A DNA stretch of 64,000 nucleotides from Streptomyces antimycoticus (GTDB lineage: Bacteria; Actinomycetota; Actinomycetes; Streptomycetales; Streptomycetaceae). Within the stretch, counting starts at the first letter, position 1; the number at the start of each line of letters is the position of its first letter. A program made the translations under genes and the position numbers. Below are positions 44,106 through 53,227 of the stretch, piece by piece. A model generated the notes under the pieces. It made no database searches and was not told the origin of the DNA. It worked only from the letters and a program-made list of their open reading frames with translations. The stretch is taken from contig NZ_BJHV01000001.1 of NCBI RefSeq assembly GCF_005405925.1, positions 4,030,001 to 4,094,000 of the forward strand, in the 5' to 3' direction.

Positions 44106-45058
44106 CGTGGGTCTCCAGCGGGTGCGGAATCGGGTGCTTGATCGGGGGCTTGATACAAGGGCAGACGGGGGTCGACGGGCTGGTCCGGCCAGGTGGAGCG
44201 GATCCAGGCGTGGTCCGGGTGGTCGCAGATGAGCCAGGCCCGCTCCTCCTCGGGGCCCGCCATGACGTTGAGGTAGTACATGTCATGGCCGGGGGCGGCG
44301 ATGGAGGGGCCGTGCCAGCCGTCGGGGATCAGAACGGTGTCCCCGGAGCGGACCTCGGCGAGGACGTCGGTGCCGCGGCCGTGGCCCGACGGGGAGACCC
44401 GCTGATAGCCGATGCCCTCGTTGCCGTGGGCCTCGGCGATCTCGAAGTAGTAGATCTCCTCCAGCTCGCTCTCCTCACCGGGGCGGCACTGGTCGTGCTT
44501 GTGCGGCGGGTACGAGGACCAGTTGCCGCCCGGGGTGAGCACCTCGACGGCGATGAGCTTGTCGCATTCGAAACTGCCACCTGACTTTCCGCCTCCGGCG
44601 GGGGCGGCCGCAGCGAAGTTGTTCACCTGGCGCGAGCAGTTACCGCTGCCGCGCAGCTCGACGGGGACGGCGGAGGCCGGTCCGTAGCGCGCGGGCAGCC
44701 GCCGCTCGCAGCGGGCGCCGGTGAGCGCGAAGCGGCCGCCCGCCCCGCTGGCGATCTGGGCGTGGGAGTCGCGCGGCAGGTAGACGAAGTCGCTCACCCC
44801 GCTGAACACGCTCTCCCGGCCGTGCAGTTCGAAGGCCTCGCCCTCGGCGATCACGGTGCAGCCGCCGCTCAGCGGCAGCACGATCCACTCGCTGTCACCG
44901 GTGGCCAGGGAGTGCGAACCGCCGGGCGGCAGTTCGAGGACCCGCAGGCTGGAGTAGCCCCAGCCGGCCCGCTCGGGGGTGATGTCCACGACGTAGGGGC
45001 CGTCGGCCGCCTTGCCGGCCTGCACATGGAAGCCGGGGAACGGATCAGTGGTGGTCAT
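44102..45058 (-). CDS. iolB: 5-deoxy-glucuronate isomerase
   Basis: A 318-residue double-cupin enzyme that isomerises 5-deoxy-glucuronate to 2-deoxy-5-keto-gluconate. The metal-binding set is visible in YPPHKHDQ and ELEEIYYFE, with a further His in IPDGWHGPSIAAPGHDMYYL. The length is slightly above the roughly 270-300 usual for the family because of C-terminal residues (DPRLPLYQAPDQAPDSAPAG), which are low-complexity and probably dispensable. It is in the minus inositol operon, 114 bp after the aldolase; that gap is filled by short tandem repeats. Confidence 0.96.
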   Translation of the reverse strand: MTTTDPFPGFHVQAGKAADGPYVVDITPERAGWGYSSLRVLELPPGGSHSLATGDSEWIVLPLSGGCTVIAEGEAFELHGRESVFSGVSDFVYLPRDSHAQIASGAGGRFALTGARCERRLPARYGPASAVPVELRGSGNCSRQVNNFAAAAPAGGGKSGGSFECDKLIAVEVLTPGGNWSSYPPHKHDQCRPGEESELEEIYYFEIAEAHGNEGIGYQRVSPSGHGRGTDVLAEVRSGDTVLIPDGWHGPSIAAPGHDMYYLNVMAGPEEERAWLICDHPDHAWIRSTWPDQPVDPRLPLYQAPDQAPDSAPAGDPR

Positions 45059-45080
45059 GGCGTGAAGTCTCTGCCTTCCG

Positions 45081-45174
45081 TAGCGTCACGTCTCGTAGCG
45101 TCACGTCTCATAGCTCACGTTTCGCAGCGTCACGTCTCGTAGCTCACGTCTCGTAGCTCACGTTTCGCAGCGTC
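45081..45174. repeat. Tandem 14-15 bp repeats between aldolase and iolB
   Basis: About seven imperfect units (types TAGCGTCACGTCTCG and TAGCTCACGTTTCG) run from the aldolase stop codon into the iolB leader. On the coding strand each unit carries GTGA, so TGA triplets recur in several frames. Confidence 0.85.
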
Positions 45175-46060
45175 ACAACAGGCCGACGGCCGTGTCCACG
45201 GCGGTCTCGACGCTGCCCTCCGCCGGATAGAGCAGCGAGCGCCCGACGACCAGCCCCTGCACGGTCGGCAGACCCAGCGCCTTGCGCCACTTCTCGTACG
45301 CCTCCTCCTGGTCCTGCGGAGACTTGCCCACGTCGCCGCCGAGCAACACCGCCGGCAGGGTGCTCGTCTCCATCACCGTCGCCATCTCGTCGGCGTCGTC
45401 GGTGACCGGCACCTTCAGCCAGGTGTAGGCGGAGGTTCCGGCGAGGCCGGAGGCGATGGCTATGGACTTGGTGACGGCCTCGGCGCTCAGATCGTTGACG
45501 ACCTTTCCGCCCGTGCGCCGGGAGATGAACGGCTCGACGAAGACGGGCAGCCGCCGCTCGGCCATCTCGTCGATGGCGCGCGCCGTGCTGACCATGGTGG
45601 TCAGCGAACCGGCGTCGTCGTAGTCGATGCGCAGCAGCAGCTTGCCGGCGTCGAAGCGCAGCCGGGTCAGGTCCTGGGGGCGGTGCCCGGTGAACCGGTC
45701 GTCGAGCTCGAACGAGGCCCCGGCGAGACCGCCACGGTTCATCGAGCCCATGACGACCTTGCCCTCGAGGGCGCCGAGCAGCAGCAGGTCCTCGAGGATG
45801 TCGGCGGTGGCGAGCACCCCGTCGACCCCGGGACGGGACAGCGCCACGCACAGCCGCTCCAGCAGATCGACCCGGTTGGCCATGGCCAGCTTGTGGCCAC
45901 CGACGGCGAGGGCGCCGCGCGCCGGGTGATCGGCGGCCACGATCATCAGACGGCCGCTGTCACCGATGAGGGGGCGGCGGACCCGGCGGTCGGCCGCCTC
46001 GGCGATGGCCTCCGGGTGGCGGCTCCGCACCGTCACAAGGTCCGAGACGCTGATACTCAA
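45173..46060 (-). CDS. TIM-barrel aldolase-like protein of the inositol operon (Cgl0159-like)
   Basis: A 295-residue (beta/alpha)8 protein related to class I aldolases. It probably cleaves 2-deoxy-5-keto-gluconate-6-phosphate to DHAP and malonate semialdehyde, replacing IolJ, because no other aldolase is present in the cluster (inference). Visible features are LMIVAADHPARGALAVG, RIDYDD, FVEPFISRR, a possible Schiff-base Lys in YTWLKVPVTDD, and the phosphate-binding-like LGGDVGKSP and GLVVGRSLLYP. The start is TTG at 46060, supported by AAGGAGG nine bases upstream; longer frames extend into repeat DNA. It sits between iolC and iolB. Confidence 0.85.
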   Translation of the reverse strand: MSISVSDLVTVRSRHPEAIAEAADRRVRRPLIGDSGRLMIVAADHPARGALAVGGHKLAMANRVDLLERLCVALSRPGVDGVLATADILEDLLLLGALEGKVVMGSMNRGGLAGASFELDDRFTGHRPQDLTRLRFDAGKLLLRIDYDDAGSLTTMVSTARAIDEMAERRLPVFVEPFISRRTGGKVVNDLSAEAVTKSIAIASGLAGTSAYTWLKVPVTDDADEMATVMETSTLPAVLLGGDVGKSPQDQEEAYEKWRKALGLPTVQGLVVGRSLLYPAEGSVETAVDTAVGLL

Positions 46061-46110
46061 GGTGTTGCTCCTCCTTTTCGAGGCTCGGTTCGCCTCCGGG
46101 GCGCTCCAGC

Positions 46111-46140
46111 CTCCCCCAGCTACCGCTGGGAGGTGCCCCC
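46111..46140. repeat. Interspersed palindromic element, copy 1
   Basis: It contains CCCAGC-TACC-GCTGGG followed by AGGTGCCCCC. The core is shared with the copies at 46221 and 59646, and it lies in the iolC-aldolase gap. Confidence 0.75.
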
Positions 46141-46220
46141 TGTCGACGGTCGACCGTGCTCGGTCGACCGTTCCTCGCTCCCTGCGCGCGCTCTCCCTTA
46201 CGACAGCGACGCGCCCCTTC

Positions 46221-46260
46221 GGCTCGCCCCCGGCTACCGCTGGGAGGTACCCCCAGCCGG
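46221..46260. repeat. Interspersed palindromic element, copy 2
   Basis: A 40-bp element starting ggctcgcccccggctaccgc. It matches the copy at 59646 at 37 of 40 positions. Together with copy 1 it fills much of the 258-bp gap between iolC and the aldolase (46061-46318), where no gene is seen. Confidence 0.8.
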
Positions 46261-46318
46261 TTGACGGGGACACCCCCGTAACGATGGGCACCCATCGGCC
46301 TTGCCGCTGGGCCCTGGG

Positions 46319-47266
46319 TCAGCCCCCACCCAGCAGGGCCTCGACCTCCGCTTCCGTGGGCATCGCGGAGGAGCAGGCGAGGCGGGACGCGACGATGGCG
46401 CCCGCCGCGTTGGCGTACCGCATGACACGCTCCAGGGGCCGGCCCGAGAGCAGCCCGTGGCACAGGGCGCCGCCGAACGCGTCGCCCGCGCCGAGTCCGT
46501 TGACCACCTCGACCGGGACGGGCGGGACCTCCGCGGTGGTTCCGTCGCGGTGCACGGCGAGCACCCCGCGCGGGCCCTGTTTGACGATGGCGAGCTCCAC
46601 GCCCGCGTCCAGCAGAGCCTGCGCGCAGGCTTTGGGCTCGCGCGCACCGGTGGCGATCTCGCATTCGTCCACGTTGCCGACGGCGACGGTCGCATGGCGC
46701 AGCGCCTCGGCGTAGAAGGGCCGGGCGGTCTCCGGGTCGGCCCAGAACATCGGCCGCCAGTCGAGGTCGAAGACGGTGGTGCCGCTCTTGGCGCGGGCGG
46801 CGAGCGCGGCGAGGGTGCTGGTGCGGCTGGGCTCCTCGCTGAGCCCAGTGCCGGTCATCCAGAAGATCCGGGTGGCGCGGATGGCGTCGAGGTCCAGCTC
46901 ATCGGAGTGGATCTCCAGATCGGGTGCCTTGGGGCGGCGGTAGAAGTACAGCGGGAAGTCGTCGGGCGGGAAGATCTCGCAGAAGGTGACCGGGGTGGGG
47001 TACTGCTCGACGGGGGTGACGAAGCGGTCGTCCACCCCGAAGGCCCGCAGCTCCTGGTGGATGTAGTCGCCGAACGGATCCGCCCCGGTGCGGCTGATCA
47101 CCGCGGAGCGGCGGCCGAAGCGGGCCGCGGAGACCGCGACATTGGTCGCCGAGCCGCCGAGAAACTTTCCGAACGATTCGACCTGCGGCAGTGGCACACC
47201 GGTCTGCAGCGGATACAGGTCCACTCCGATGCGGCCCATCGTGATCAGGTCGTACGGCTCACTCAT
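46319..47266 (-). CDS. iolC: 5-dehydro-2-deoxygluconokinase
   Basis: A 315-residue PfkB-family sugar kinase that phosphorylates 2-deoxy-5-keto-gluconate at C6. The first PfkB signature is FLGGSATNVAVSAARFG; the second, with the catalytic Asp, is VVNGLGAGDAFGGAL. ATG at 47266 is chosen over longer frames because of the GAAGGGG ribosome site just upstream and the usual MSEPYDLITMGRIGVDLYP start. It is the first gene of the minus inositol operon, transcribed from a promoter near 47337-47366 that overlaps an inverted-repeat operator. Confidence 0.96.
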   Translation of the reverse strand: MSEPYDLITMGRIGVDLYPLQTGVPLPQVESFGKFLGGSATNVAVSAARFGRRSAVISRTGADPFGDYIHQELRAFGVDDRFVTPVEQYPTPVTFCEIFPPDDFPLYFYRRPKAPDLEIHSDELDLDAIRATRIFWMTGTGLSEEPSRTSTLAALAARAKSGTTVFDLDWRPMFWADPETARPFYAEALRHATVAVGNVDECEIATGAREPKACAQALLDAGVELAIVKQGPRGVLAVHRDGTTAEVPPVPVEVVNGLGAGDAFGGALCHGLLSGRPLERVMRYANAAGAIVASRLACSSAMPTEAEVEALLGGG

Positions 47267-47336
47267 GCCTGCCCCTTCGGGAAAGACGCAGCTCAGGGTC
47301 TGGTGCACAGAACTCCGGGAGGTCCCCGGCCCTTCA

Positions 47337-47366
47337 GGTCTAGACGTGTCCCCCAGCCACTGTCAA
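47337..47366 (-). promoter_or_regulatory. Candidate iolC promoter
   Basis: On the minus strand, TTGACA (47366-47361), an 18-bp spacer and TAGACC (47342-47337) form a good -35/-10 pair, 70 bp upstream of the iolC start. The -35 lies inside the inverted-repeat operator. Confidence 0.6.
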
Positions 47367-47375
47367 GGCTTTGTC
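47361..47375. promoter_or_regulatory. iol operator half, left copy
   Basis: TGTCAAGGCTTTGTC is a perfect inverted copy of the 15-mer at 47450-47464. It covers the -35 box of the iolC promoter. Confidence 0.7.
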
Positions 47376-47449
47376 CTTACATACTGACGTCATCATTCGG
47401 GCCACGGGGCACGTTATCGCGTCGTTACGTCCAGATGAAATGTTGTCAT

Positions 47450-47464
47450 GACAAAGCCTTGACA
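47450..47464. promoter_or_regulatory. iol operator half, right copy, with candidate transporter promoter
   Basis: GACAAAGCCTTGACA is the exact reverse complement of 47361-47375. Its TTGACA (47459-47464) is followed after 18 bp by TTGGCT (47483-47488), a weaker possible -10 for the transporter operon. The start-to-start distance of the two copies is 89 bp. Confidence 0.65.
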
Positions 47465-47545
47465 GAGGACAGCCGCGGGGAGTTGGCTCCCGTTCTGCAC
47501 GGCCGTGCCAACTCGACGGACCTGCCTTGAGAGGTGCTGGAACGG

Positions 47546-48556
47546 ATGGACCTCAGACTCAATCGACACCGCAGAGCGGGCCTCGCCGCACTCGCCACCG
47601 CCGCCGCCCTCCTGGCCGCGGGCTGCAGCAGCCAGGGCGGCAAGAAGGCCCAGGAAGCCGACTCCGGCATCGCGGCCGGCAAGGCCGACACCCCCCGGCT
47701 GAGGATCGCGATGATCACTCACGCGGCCCCCGGCGACACCTTCTGGGACACCGTGCGCAAGGGCGCCAAGTCCGCGGCGGCCAAGGACAATGTCGACCTC
47801 GTCTACTCCAGCAACCCCAGCGGAGCCGACCAGGCCAACCTGATCCAGAACGCGATCAACCAGAAGGTCGACGGCATCGCCGTCACCCTTGCCAAGCCCG
47901 ACGCCATGAAGGGCGCGATAGCCAAGGCGAAGAAGGCCGGGATCCCGGTCGTCGCCTTCAACGCCGGACTCGAGCAGTGGAAGAGCATGGGTCTGCTGGA
48001 GTACTTCGGCCAGGACGAGAACATCGCGGGCCAGGCATTCGGCAAACATCTCAACGAGATCGGCGCCAAGCACAACATCTGCGTGATCCAGGAACAGGGC
48101 CATGTCGCCCTCGAGGCCCGCTGCGCGGGCGTGAAGAAGACCTTCAAGGGCAAGACGGACACCCTCTACGTCAACGGCACCGACATGCCGTCCGTCAAGT
48201 CGACCATCGCCGCGAAGCTCAAGCAGGATTCGAGCATCGACTACGTCGTCACCCTGGGCGCCCCGTTCGCCCTGACCGCCGTCCAGTCCGCCAAGGACGC
48301 GGGCGGCAAGGCCAAGGTCGCCACCTTCGACCTCAACAAGGACCTGGTCTCCGCTGTCCAGAGCGGCGATGTCCAGTTCGCCGTCGACCAGCAGCCCTAT
48401 CTCCAGGGCTATCTGTCCATCGACTCCCTGTGGCTCTTCAAGAACAACGGCAACTTCAGCGGCGGCGGGGAGAAGCCCGTGCTGACCGGGCCCGCGTTCG
48501 TCACCAAGGAGAACGTGGACACCATCGCCACGTTCGCCAAGAACGGAACGCGGTGA
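47546..48556 (+). CDS. Sugar (probably inositol) ABC transporter substrate-binding lipoprotein
   Basis: A 336-residue binding protein of the ribose/inositol type (periplasmic-binding fold, class I). The N-terminus is a lipoprotein signal with lipobox LLAAGC (Cys near residue 28). The mature domain starts LRIAMITHAAPGDTFWDTVRKG and contains DQANLIQNAINQKVDGIAV and FAVDQQPYLQGYLSIDSLWL, typical of RbsB-like proteins. ATG at 47546 is chosen because GAGGTG lies nine bases upstream. It is the first gene of the plus operon, seven bp before the permease. Specificity for inositol is inferred from the operon. Confidence 0.93.
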   Translation: MDLRLNRHRRAGLAALATAAALLAAGCSSQGGKKAQEADSGIAAGKADTPRLRIAMITHAAPGDTFWDTVRKGAKSAAAKDNVDLVYSSNPSGADQANLIQNAINQKVDGIAVTLAKPDAMKGAIAKAKKAGIPVVAFNAGLEQWKSMGLLEYFGQDENIAGQAFGKHLNEIGAKHNICVIQEQGHVALEARCAGVKKTFKGKTDTLYVNGTDMPSVKSTIAAKLKQDSSIDYVVTLGAPFALTAVQSAKDAGGKAKVATFDLNKDLVSAVQSGDVQFAVDQQPYLQGYLSIDSLWLFKNNGNFSGGGEKPVLTGPAFVTKENVDTIATFAKNGTR

Positions 48557-48563
48557 CCCGGCC

Positions 48564-49634
48564 ATGACCCATACCGCCACCCCGGCGGCCGCCACACCGC
48601 CCGCCTCCCCCGCGGCCCCGCCGAAGAGCCGTACCGCCGAGCGCTCGCTGGCCCGGCGGGCGCTGGCCCGGCCCGAGATCGGGGCACTGGTCGCGGCCAT
48701 CGGCGTCTATCTCTTCTTCTTCGTCGCCGCCCCCACCTTCCGCCAGGCCGACTCCTTCGCCACCGTCCTCTACCAGGCGTCCACCATGGGGATCATGGCG
48801 CTCGCCGTCTCCCTGCTGATGATCGGCGGTGAGTTCGACCTGTCGGCCGGGGTCGCGGTCACCTCCTCGGCGCTGACCGCGAGCATGCTCAGCTTCCAGC
48901 TCACCGCCAATGTCTGGGTGGGCGTGATCGTCGCCCTGCTGGTCTCGCTCGCCGTGGGGCTGATCAACGGACTGCTGCTGATCAAGACCGGGCTGCCCAG
49001 CTTCCTGGTCACCCTCGCCAGCTTCCTGATGCTGCAGGGTGCCAACCTGGCCATCACCAAGCTGCTGACCGACAATGTCGCCACCGACTCCATCACCGAC
49101 ATGGACGGCTTCGACCAGGCCAAGTCGCTCTTCGCCTCCGAGATCGGCGTCTTCGGCGTCGATGTGAAGATCACCGTACTGTGGTGGCTGATCTTCGCCG
49201 CCATCGCCACCTGGGTGCTGCTGCGCACCAAGTTCGGCAACTGGATCTTCGCGGCCGGCGGTTCGAAGGAGAGCGCACGGGCCGTGGGCGTACCGGTGAA
49301 CCTCACCAAGATCGCCCTCTTTATGACGGTGGGCTTCGCGGCCTGGTTCGTCGGCATGCATCTGCTCTTCGAGTACAACACCGTGCAGGCCGGCGAGGGC
49401 GTCGGCAACGAGTTCTACTACATCATCGCGGCCGTGATCGGCGGCTGCCTGCTCACCGGCGGCTATGGCTCGGCGATCGGCGCGGTCCTCGGCGCCTTCA
49501 TCTTCGGCATGGTCAACCAGGGCATCGTCTACGCCAACTGGAACCCCGACTGGTTCAAGTTCTTCGTCGGCGTGATGCTGCTGCTCGCGACCCTCGTCAA
49601 TCTGTGGGTGCGCCGTCAGGCCGCCAGGAGGTGA
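48564..49634 (+). CDS. Sugar (probably inositol) ABC transporter permease
   Basis: A 356-residue permease of the RbsC type with eight to ten membrane helices. It has the family motifs GGEFDLSAGVAVTSS, GLINGLLLIKTGLPSFLVTL and FAAGGSKESARAVGVPV (EAA-like loop). The N-terminal 40 residues are a Pro/Ala-rich cytoplasmic tail. Its stop codon lies in the ribosome site of the ATPase gene (AGGAGGTGA), five bp before that start. Confidence 0.94.
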   Translation: MTHTATPAAATPPASPAAPPKSRTAERSLARRALARPEIGALVAAIGVYLFFFVAAPTFRQADSFATVLYQASTMGIMALAVSLLMIGGEFDLSAGVAVTSSALTASMLSFQLTANVWVGVIVALLVSLAVGLINGLLLIKTGLPSFLVTLASFLMLQGANLAITKLLTDNVATDSITDMDGFDQAKSLFASEIGVFGVDVKITVLWWLIFAAIATWVLLRTKFGNWIFAAGGSKESARAVGVPVNLTKIALFMTVGFAAWFVGMHLLFEYNTVQAGEGVGNEFYYIIAAVIGGCLLTGGYGSAIGAVLGAFIFGMVNQGIVYANWNPDWFKFFVGVMLLLATLVNLWVRRQAARR

Positions 49635-49639
49635 CCGTC

Positions 49640-50512
<873 letters not shown>

Positions 50513-50675
50513 CCGGACCTCTTCCCCCCTGACAGGACGCCATCCTCCGGATGCCTTTCTCCTGACAAGACGTCCGAATGTCCTGACGAACTCTTGACGG
50601 CCGCCCGCCCGGCCGGTGAAGCTGCCCAAAACAGTACGACGCGGGCACCCCAGCACACCGAGGAGACCCTCTGCC

Positions 50676-51596
50676 ATGACTGCCGACGCCTCCCCCGCAC
50701 CCGCCCTGGACCGCATCCGGGTCGGCTCGGCCCCCGACTCCTGGGGGGTCTGGTTCCCCGACGACGACCAGCAGGTCCCCTGGCAGCGCTTCCTCGACGA
50801 GGTCACGCAGGCCGGCTACCAGTGGATCGAGCTGGGTCCGTACGGCTATCTGCCGACCGACCCGGCCCGGCTCACCGAGGAGACCGGCCGGCGCGGCCTC
50901 ACCGTATCGGCGGGCACCATCTTCACCTCGCTGCACCGGGGCCCCGAGGTCTGGGACGCCACCTGGGAGCATGTCTCCCAGGTGGCCGAGCTGACCCGGG
51001 CGATGAACGCCAAGCACCTGGTGGTCATCCCGTCCTTCTGGCGGGACGACAAGACCGCCGAGCTGATCGAGCCCCCGACGCTCACCGCCGAGCAGTGGCG
51101 CCATCTGTCCACCGGGATGGAGCGGCTCGGCCGTGAGGTGCGGGAACGCTTCGGGCTCGACATCGTCGTCCACCCCCATGCCGACACCCATATCGACACC
51201 GAGGAGAACGTGGCCCGCTTCCTGGACGCCACCGACTCCGACCTGGTCAGCCTCTGCCTGGACACCGGCCACTACGCCTACTGCGGCGGCGACAGCGTCA
51301 AGCTGATCGAGACCTACGGCGAGCGCATCGGCTATCTCCACCTCAAGCAGGTCGACCCGGAGATCCTCGCCGATGTGGTCAAGAACGAGGTGCCGTTCGG
51401 CCCCGCCGTCCAGCGCGGCGTCATGTGCGAGCCGCCGAACGGCGTTCCGGAGCTGGGACCGGTCCTGACCGCGGCCCAGAACCTGGATGTGGACCTGTTC
51501 GCCATCGTCGAGCAGGACATGTACCCCTGCCCGCCCGACCAGCCCTTCCCCATCGCCGAGCGCACCCGGCGCTTCCTGCGCTCCTGCGGCGCCTGA
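50676..51596 (+). CDS. Inosose dehydratase-like sugar isomerase/epimerase-fold protein
   Basis: A 306-residue TIM-barrel protein of the AP-endonuclease-2/xylose-isomerase-like fold. It is probably the IolE step (2-keto-myo-inositol dehydratase), because no other IolE candidate is present and the pathway needs one; an IolI/IolH-type isomerase cannot be excluded. Metal-ligand-like residues are seen in WIELGPYGY, VVHPHADTHID, LCLDTGHYAYCGG, YLHLKQVDPE and FAIVEQDMYP. ATG at 50676 follows AGGAG with a 10-base spacer. It lies 163 bp after the ATPase and 84 bp before iolG. Confidence 0.87.
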   Translation: MTADASPAPALDRIRVGSAPDSWGVWFPDDDQQVPWQRFLDEVTQAGYQWIELGPYGYLPTDPARLTEETGRRGLTVSAGTIFTSLHRGPEVWDATWEHVSQVAELTRAMNAKHLVVIPSFWRDDKTAELIEPPTLTAEQWRHLSTGMERLGREVRERFGLDIVVHPHADTHIDTEENVARFLDATDSDLVSLCLDTGHYAYCGGDSVKLIETYGERIGYLHLKQVDPEILADVVKNEVPFGPAVQRGVMCEPPNGVPELGPVLTAAQNLDVDLFAIVEQDMYPCPPDQPFPIAERTRRFLRSCGA

Positions 51597-51680
51597 CCTC
51601 CCTTTCGCCCCCACGGGCCGCCTTCACCCCCACGGGCCGTCGAACCGTCCAGAGAGCAGAGAGAGAAGAGAGATCAGCCA

Positions 51681-52700
51681 ATGACGCAGCAGGGAACGCT
51701 CGGGGTCGCCGTCATCGGGACCGGCAAGATGGGCGCCGACCATGTCCGCCGCATCAACGAGGTGATCAGCGGCGCCCGGGTGGCCGCCGTGGTCGACATC
51801 GACGAGGCGCGGGCCAAGGCGGTCGCCGACACCGCCGACGGCTGTCAGGCGTTCACCGACCCGGCCGCCGCGATGGCCGCCCCCGGCGTGGACGCGGTGC
51901 TGATCGCCTCGCCGGGACCCGCGCACGAGGCCGCGCTGCTCAGCGCGTTCGAGCGCGATCTGCCGGTGCTGTGCGAAAAGCCGCTCACCCCGGACTCCGC
52001 GTCCGCGCTGCGGGTGCTGGAGGCCGAGCAGAAGCTGGGCCACCGCCGGGTCCAGGTGGGCTTCATGCGCCGCTACGACACCGAGTTCATGAAGCTCAAG
52101 GCGCTGCTGGCCGGTGGTGAGCTGGGCCGCCCGCTGCTGCTGCACTGCCGCCACCGCAACGCCTCGGTGCACTCGTACTTCACCAACGAGATGATGATCA
52201 CCGACTCGGTGGTGCATGAGATGGACCAGTCGCGCTGGCTGCTGGAGCAGGAGATCGCCGCGGTCACCGTGCTCAAGCCGACCCCCAGCTCGCTGTCCCC
52301 GGAGCCGCTCAGCGACCCCCAGCTGGTGGTCTTCGAGACCACCGGTGGTGCGATCGTCAATGTGGAGATCTTCGCCACCTGCGGCTTCGGCTACCAGGTC
52401 CAGGCGGAGGCGGTCTGCGAACGGGGCACCGCCCGCGTCGGCGACGCCCACGGCATGCTGGTCAACCGGCCCGGCACCTGGGGCGGGGAGATCGCCCCCG
52501 ACTTCGTCGCCCGCTTCGAGGAGGCGTACGACCGGGAGGTGCAGGCGTGGGTCAATGCCACCCGGCGCGGGGAGGTCGAGGGCCCCAGCGCCTGGGACGG
52601 CTATGCCGCGACCGCCGTCAGCGAGGCGGGGGTCCGGGCCCAGGCCACGGGCGAGCGCACGATCGTCGAGATGATCGAACGCCCCGCCTTCTACAGCTGA
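51681..52700 (+). CDS. iolG: myo-Inositol 2-dehydrogenase (Gfo/Idh/MocA family)
   Basis: A 339-residue NAD(P)-dependent dehydrogenase, the first step of inositol catabolism (inositol to 2-keto-inositol). The Rossmann motif is [12 protein letters not shown]; the catalytic Lys100 lies in CEKPLTPDS, and Asp175/His179 in [12 protein letters not shown], the triad of inositol dehydrogenases. The length is typical. It is the last gene of the transporter operon, followed by stop-codon repeats and a hairpin terminator. Other Gfo/Idh sugars are possible in principle, but the context strongly supports inositol. Confidence 0.93.
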   Translation: MTQQGTLGVAVIGTGKMGADHVRRINEVISGARVAAVVDIDEARAKAVADTADGCQAFTDPAAAMAAPGVDAVLIASPGPAHEAALLSAFERDLPVLCEKPLTPDSASALRVLEAEQKLGHRRVQVGFMRRYDTEFMKLKALLAGGELGRPLLLHCRHRNASVHSYFTNEMMITDSVVHEMDQSRWLLEQEIAAVTVLKPTPSSLSPEPLSDPQLVVFETTGGAIVNVEIFATCGFGYQVQAEAVCERGTARVGDAHGMLVNRPGTWGGEIAPDFVARFEEAYDREVQAWVNATRRGEVEGPSAWDGYAATAVSEAGVRAQATGERTIVEMIERPAFYS

Positions 52701-52734
52701 CGCCCCACAGCTGACGACCCACAGCTGACGCCCA
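52693..52734. repeat. Three 14-bp tandem repeats carrying the iolG stop codon
   Basis: The units are ACAGCTGACGCCCC, ACAGCTGACGACCC and ACAGCTGACGCCCA. The TGAs at 52698, 52712 and 52726 fall in three different frames. Confidence 0.9.
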
Positions 52735-52767
52735 GCGGACCGGCCGTTTCCACGCGGCCGGTCCGCT
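52734..52767 (+). terminator. Hairpin terminator after iolG
   Basis: AGCGGACCGGCCG pairs perfectly with CGGCCGGTCCGCT (13 bp) around an 8-nt loop. It ends the transporter-iolG operon. Confidence 0.88.
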
Positions 52768-52986
52768 GTCGCCATGGCAGAGGAGCGATCGTCCGGTGCG
52801 TCACTCCTGCGTCACAGCCGTCACATCTCCACACGTCTACGTCACAGGTGCTCAACAGCCCCTGGCCGCCCGTCACTCAGCGTCGTTGACCCGGGCACAG
52901 GCTGATGGAGCGTGAGCAGGCGCGCCGCGGCTCCCCCGACGGCCCCACTGGCCGTGGCCGCGACGACCTGCGGAAGGGCATAAGAG
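52768..52986. other. Intergenic region before the small HTH gene
   Basis: No gene is seen. It contains several CGTCAC repeats (52798-52850), a TTGACC that could be a -35 for the HTH gene near 52887, and GGAAGGG before the start at 52987. Confidence 0.5.
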
Positions 52987-53196
52987 ATGACCGACCGGAG
53001 GCTGTGGTCCTACAAGGAGATCGCCGCGCATATCGGTGTGCAGACCGACACCGTGCGGTCCTACCGCAAGCACGGCCTGCTGCCGCCCCCCGATCTGGTG
53101 GAGGGCGGCAAGCCGTACTGGTACGCGGATACGATCCGCTCCTGGGTGGCCCGCAGACCCGGCAACCGCCGCGCCCGGCGGGACGCCAAGGATTAG
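52987..53196 (+). CDS. Small MerR-like helix-turn-helix protein
   Basis: A 69-residue protein consisting of a single winged-helix HTH of MerR/excisionase type: WSYKEIAAHIGVQTDTVRSY (helix-turn-helix), RKHGLLPPPDLVEGGKPYWY (wing) and a basic tail (RRPGNRRARRDAKD). It has no effector or dimerisation domain. A GGAAGGG site precedes the ATG. It is convergent with the MMPL gene (31 bp between stops). It may be a DNA-binding regulator; no phage or plasmid genes are adjacent, so an excisionase role is unlikely. Confidence 0.85.
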   Translation: MTDRRLWSYKEIAAHIGVQTDTVRSYRKHGLLPPPDLVEGGKPYWYADTIRSWVARRPGNRRARRDAKD

Positions 53197-53227
53197 CGGC
53201 GCCGTGGTGCCGTATCCCCGTGATCCG

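Noticed and set aside
45081..45174. CRISPR array
   Set aside because: Units are 14-15 bp with no spacers; this is a simple tandem repeat, and no cas genes are present.
46061..46291. Extended N-terminus of the aldolase frame
   Set aside because: It lies in interspersed repeat DNA; TTG at 46060 has a textbook ribosome site and gives the expected protein.
49181..49639. N-terminal extension of the transporter ATPase frame
   Set aside because: It overlaps the permease gene in another frame; ATG at 49640 follows AGGAGGTGA and starts right before the ABC domain.
52987..53196. Excisionase of an integrated mobile element
   Set aside because: No integrase, attachment site repeat or phage gene nearby; it sits between housekeeping-type genes.
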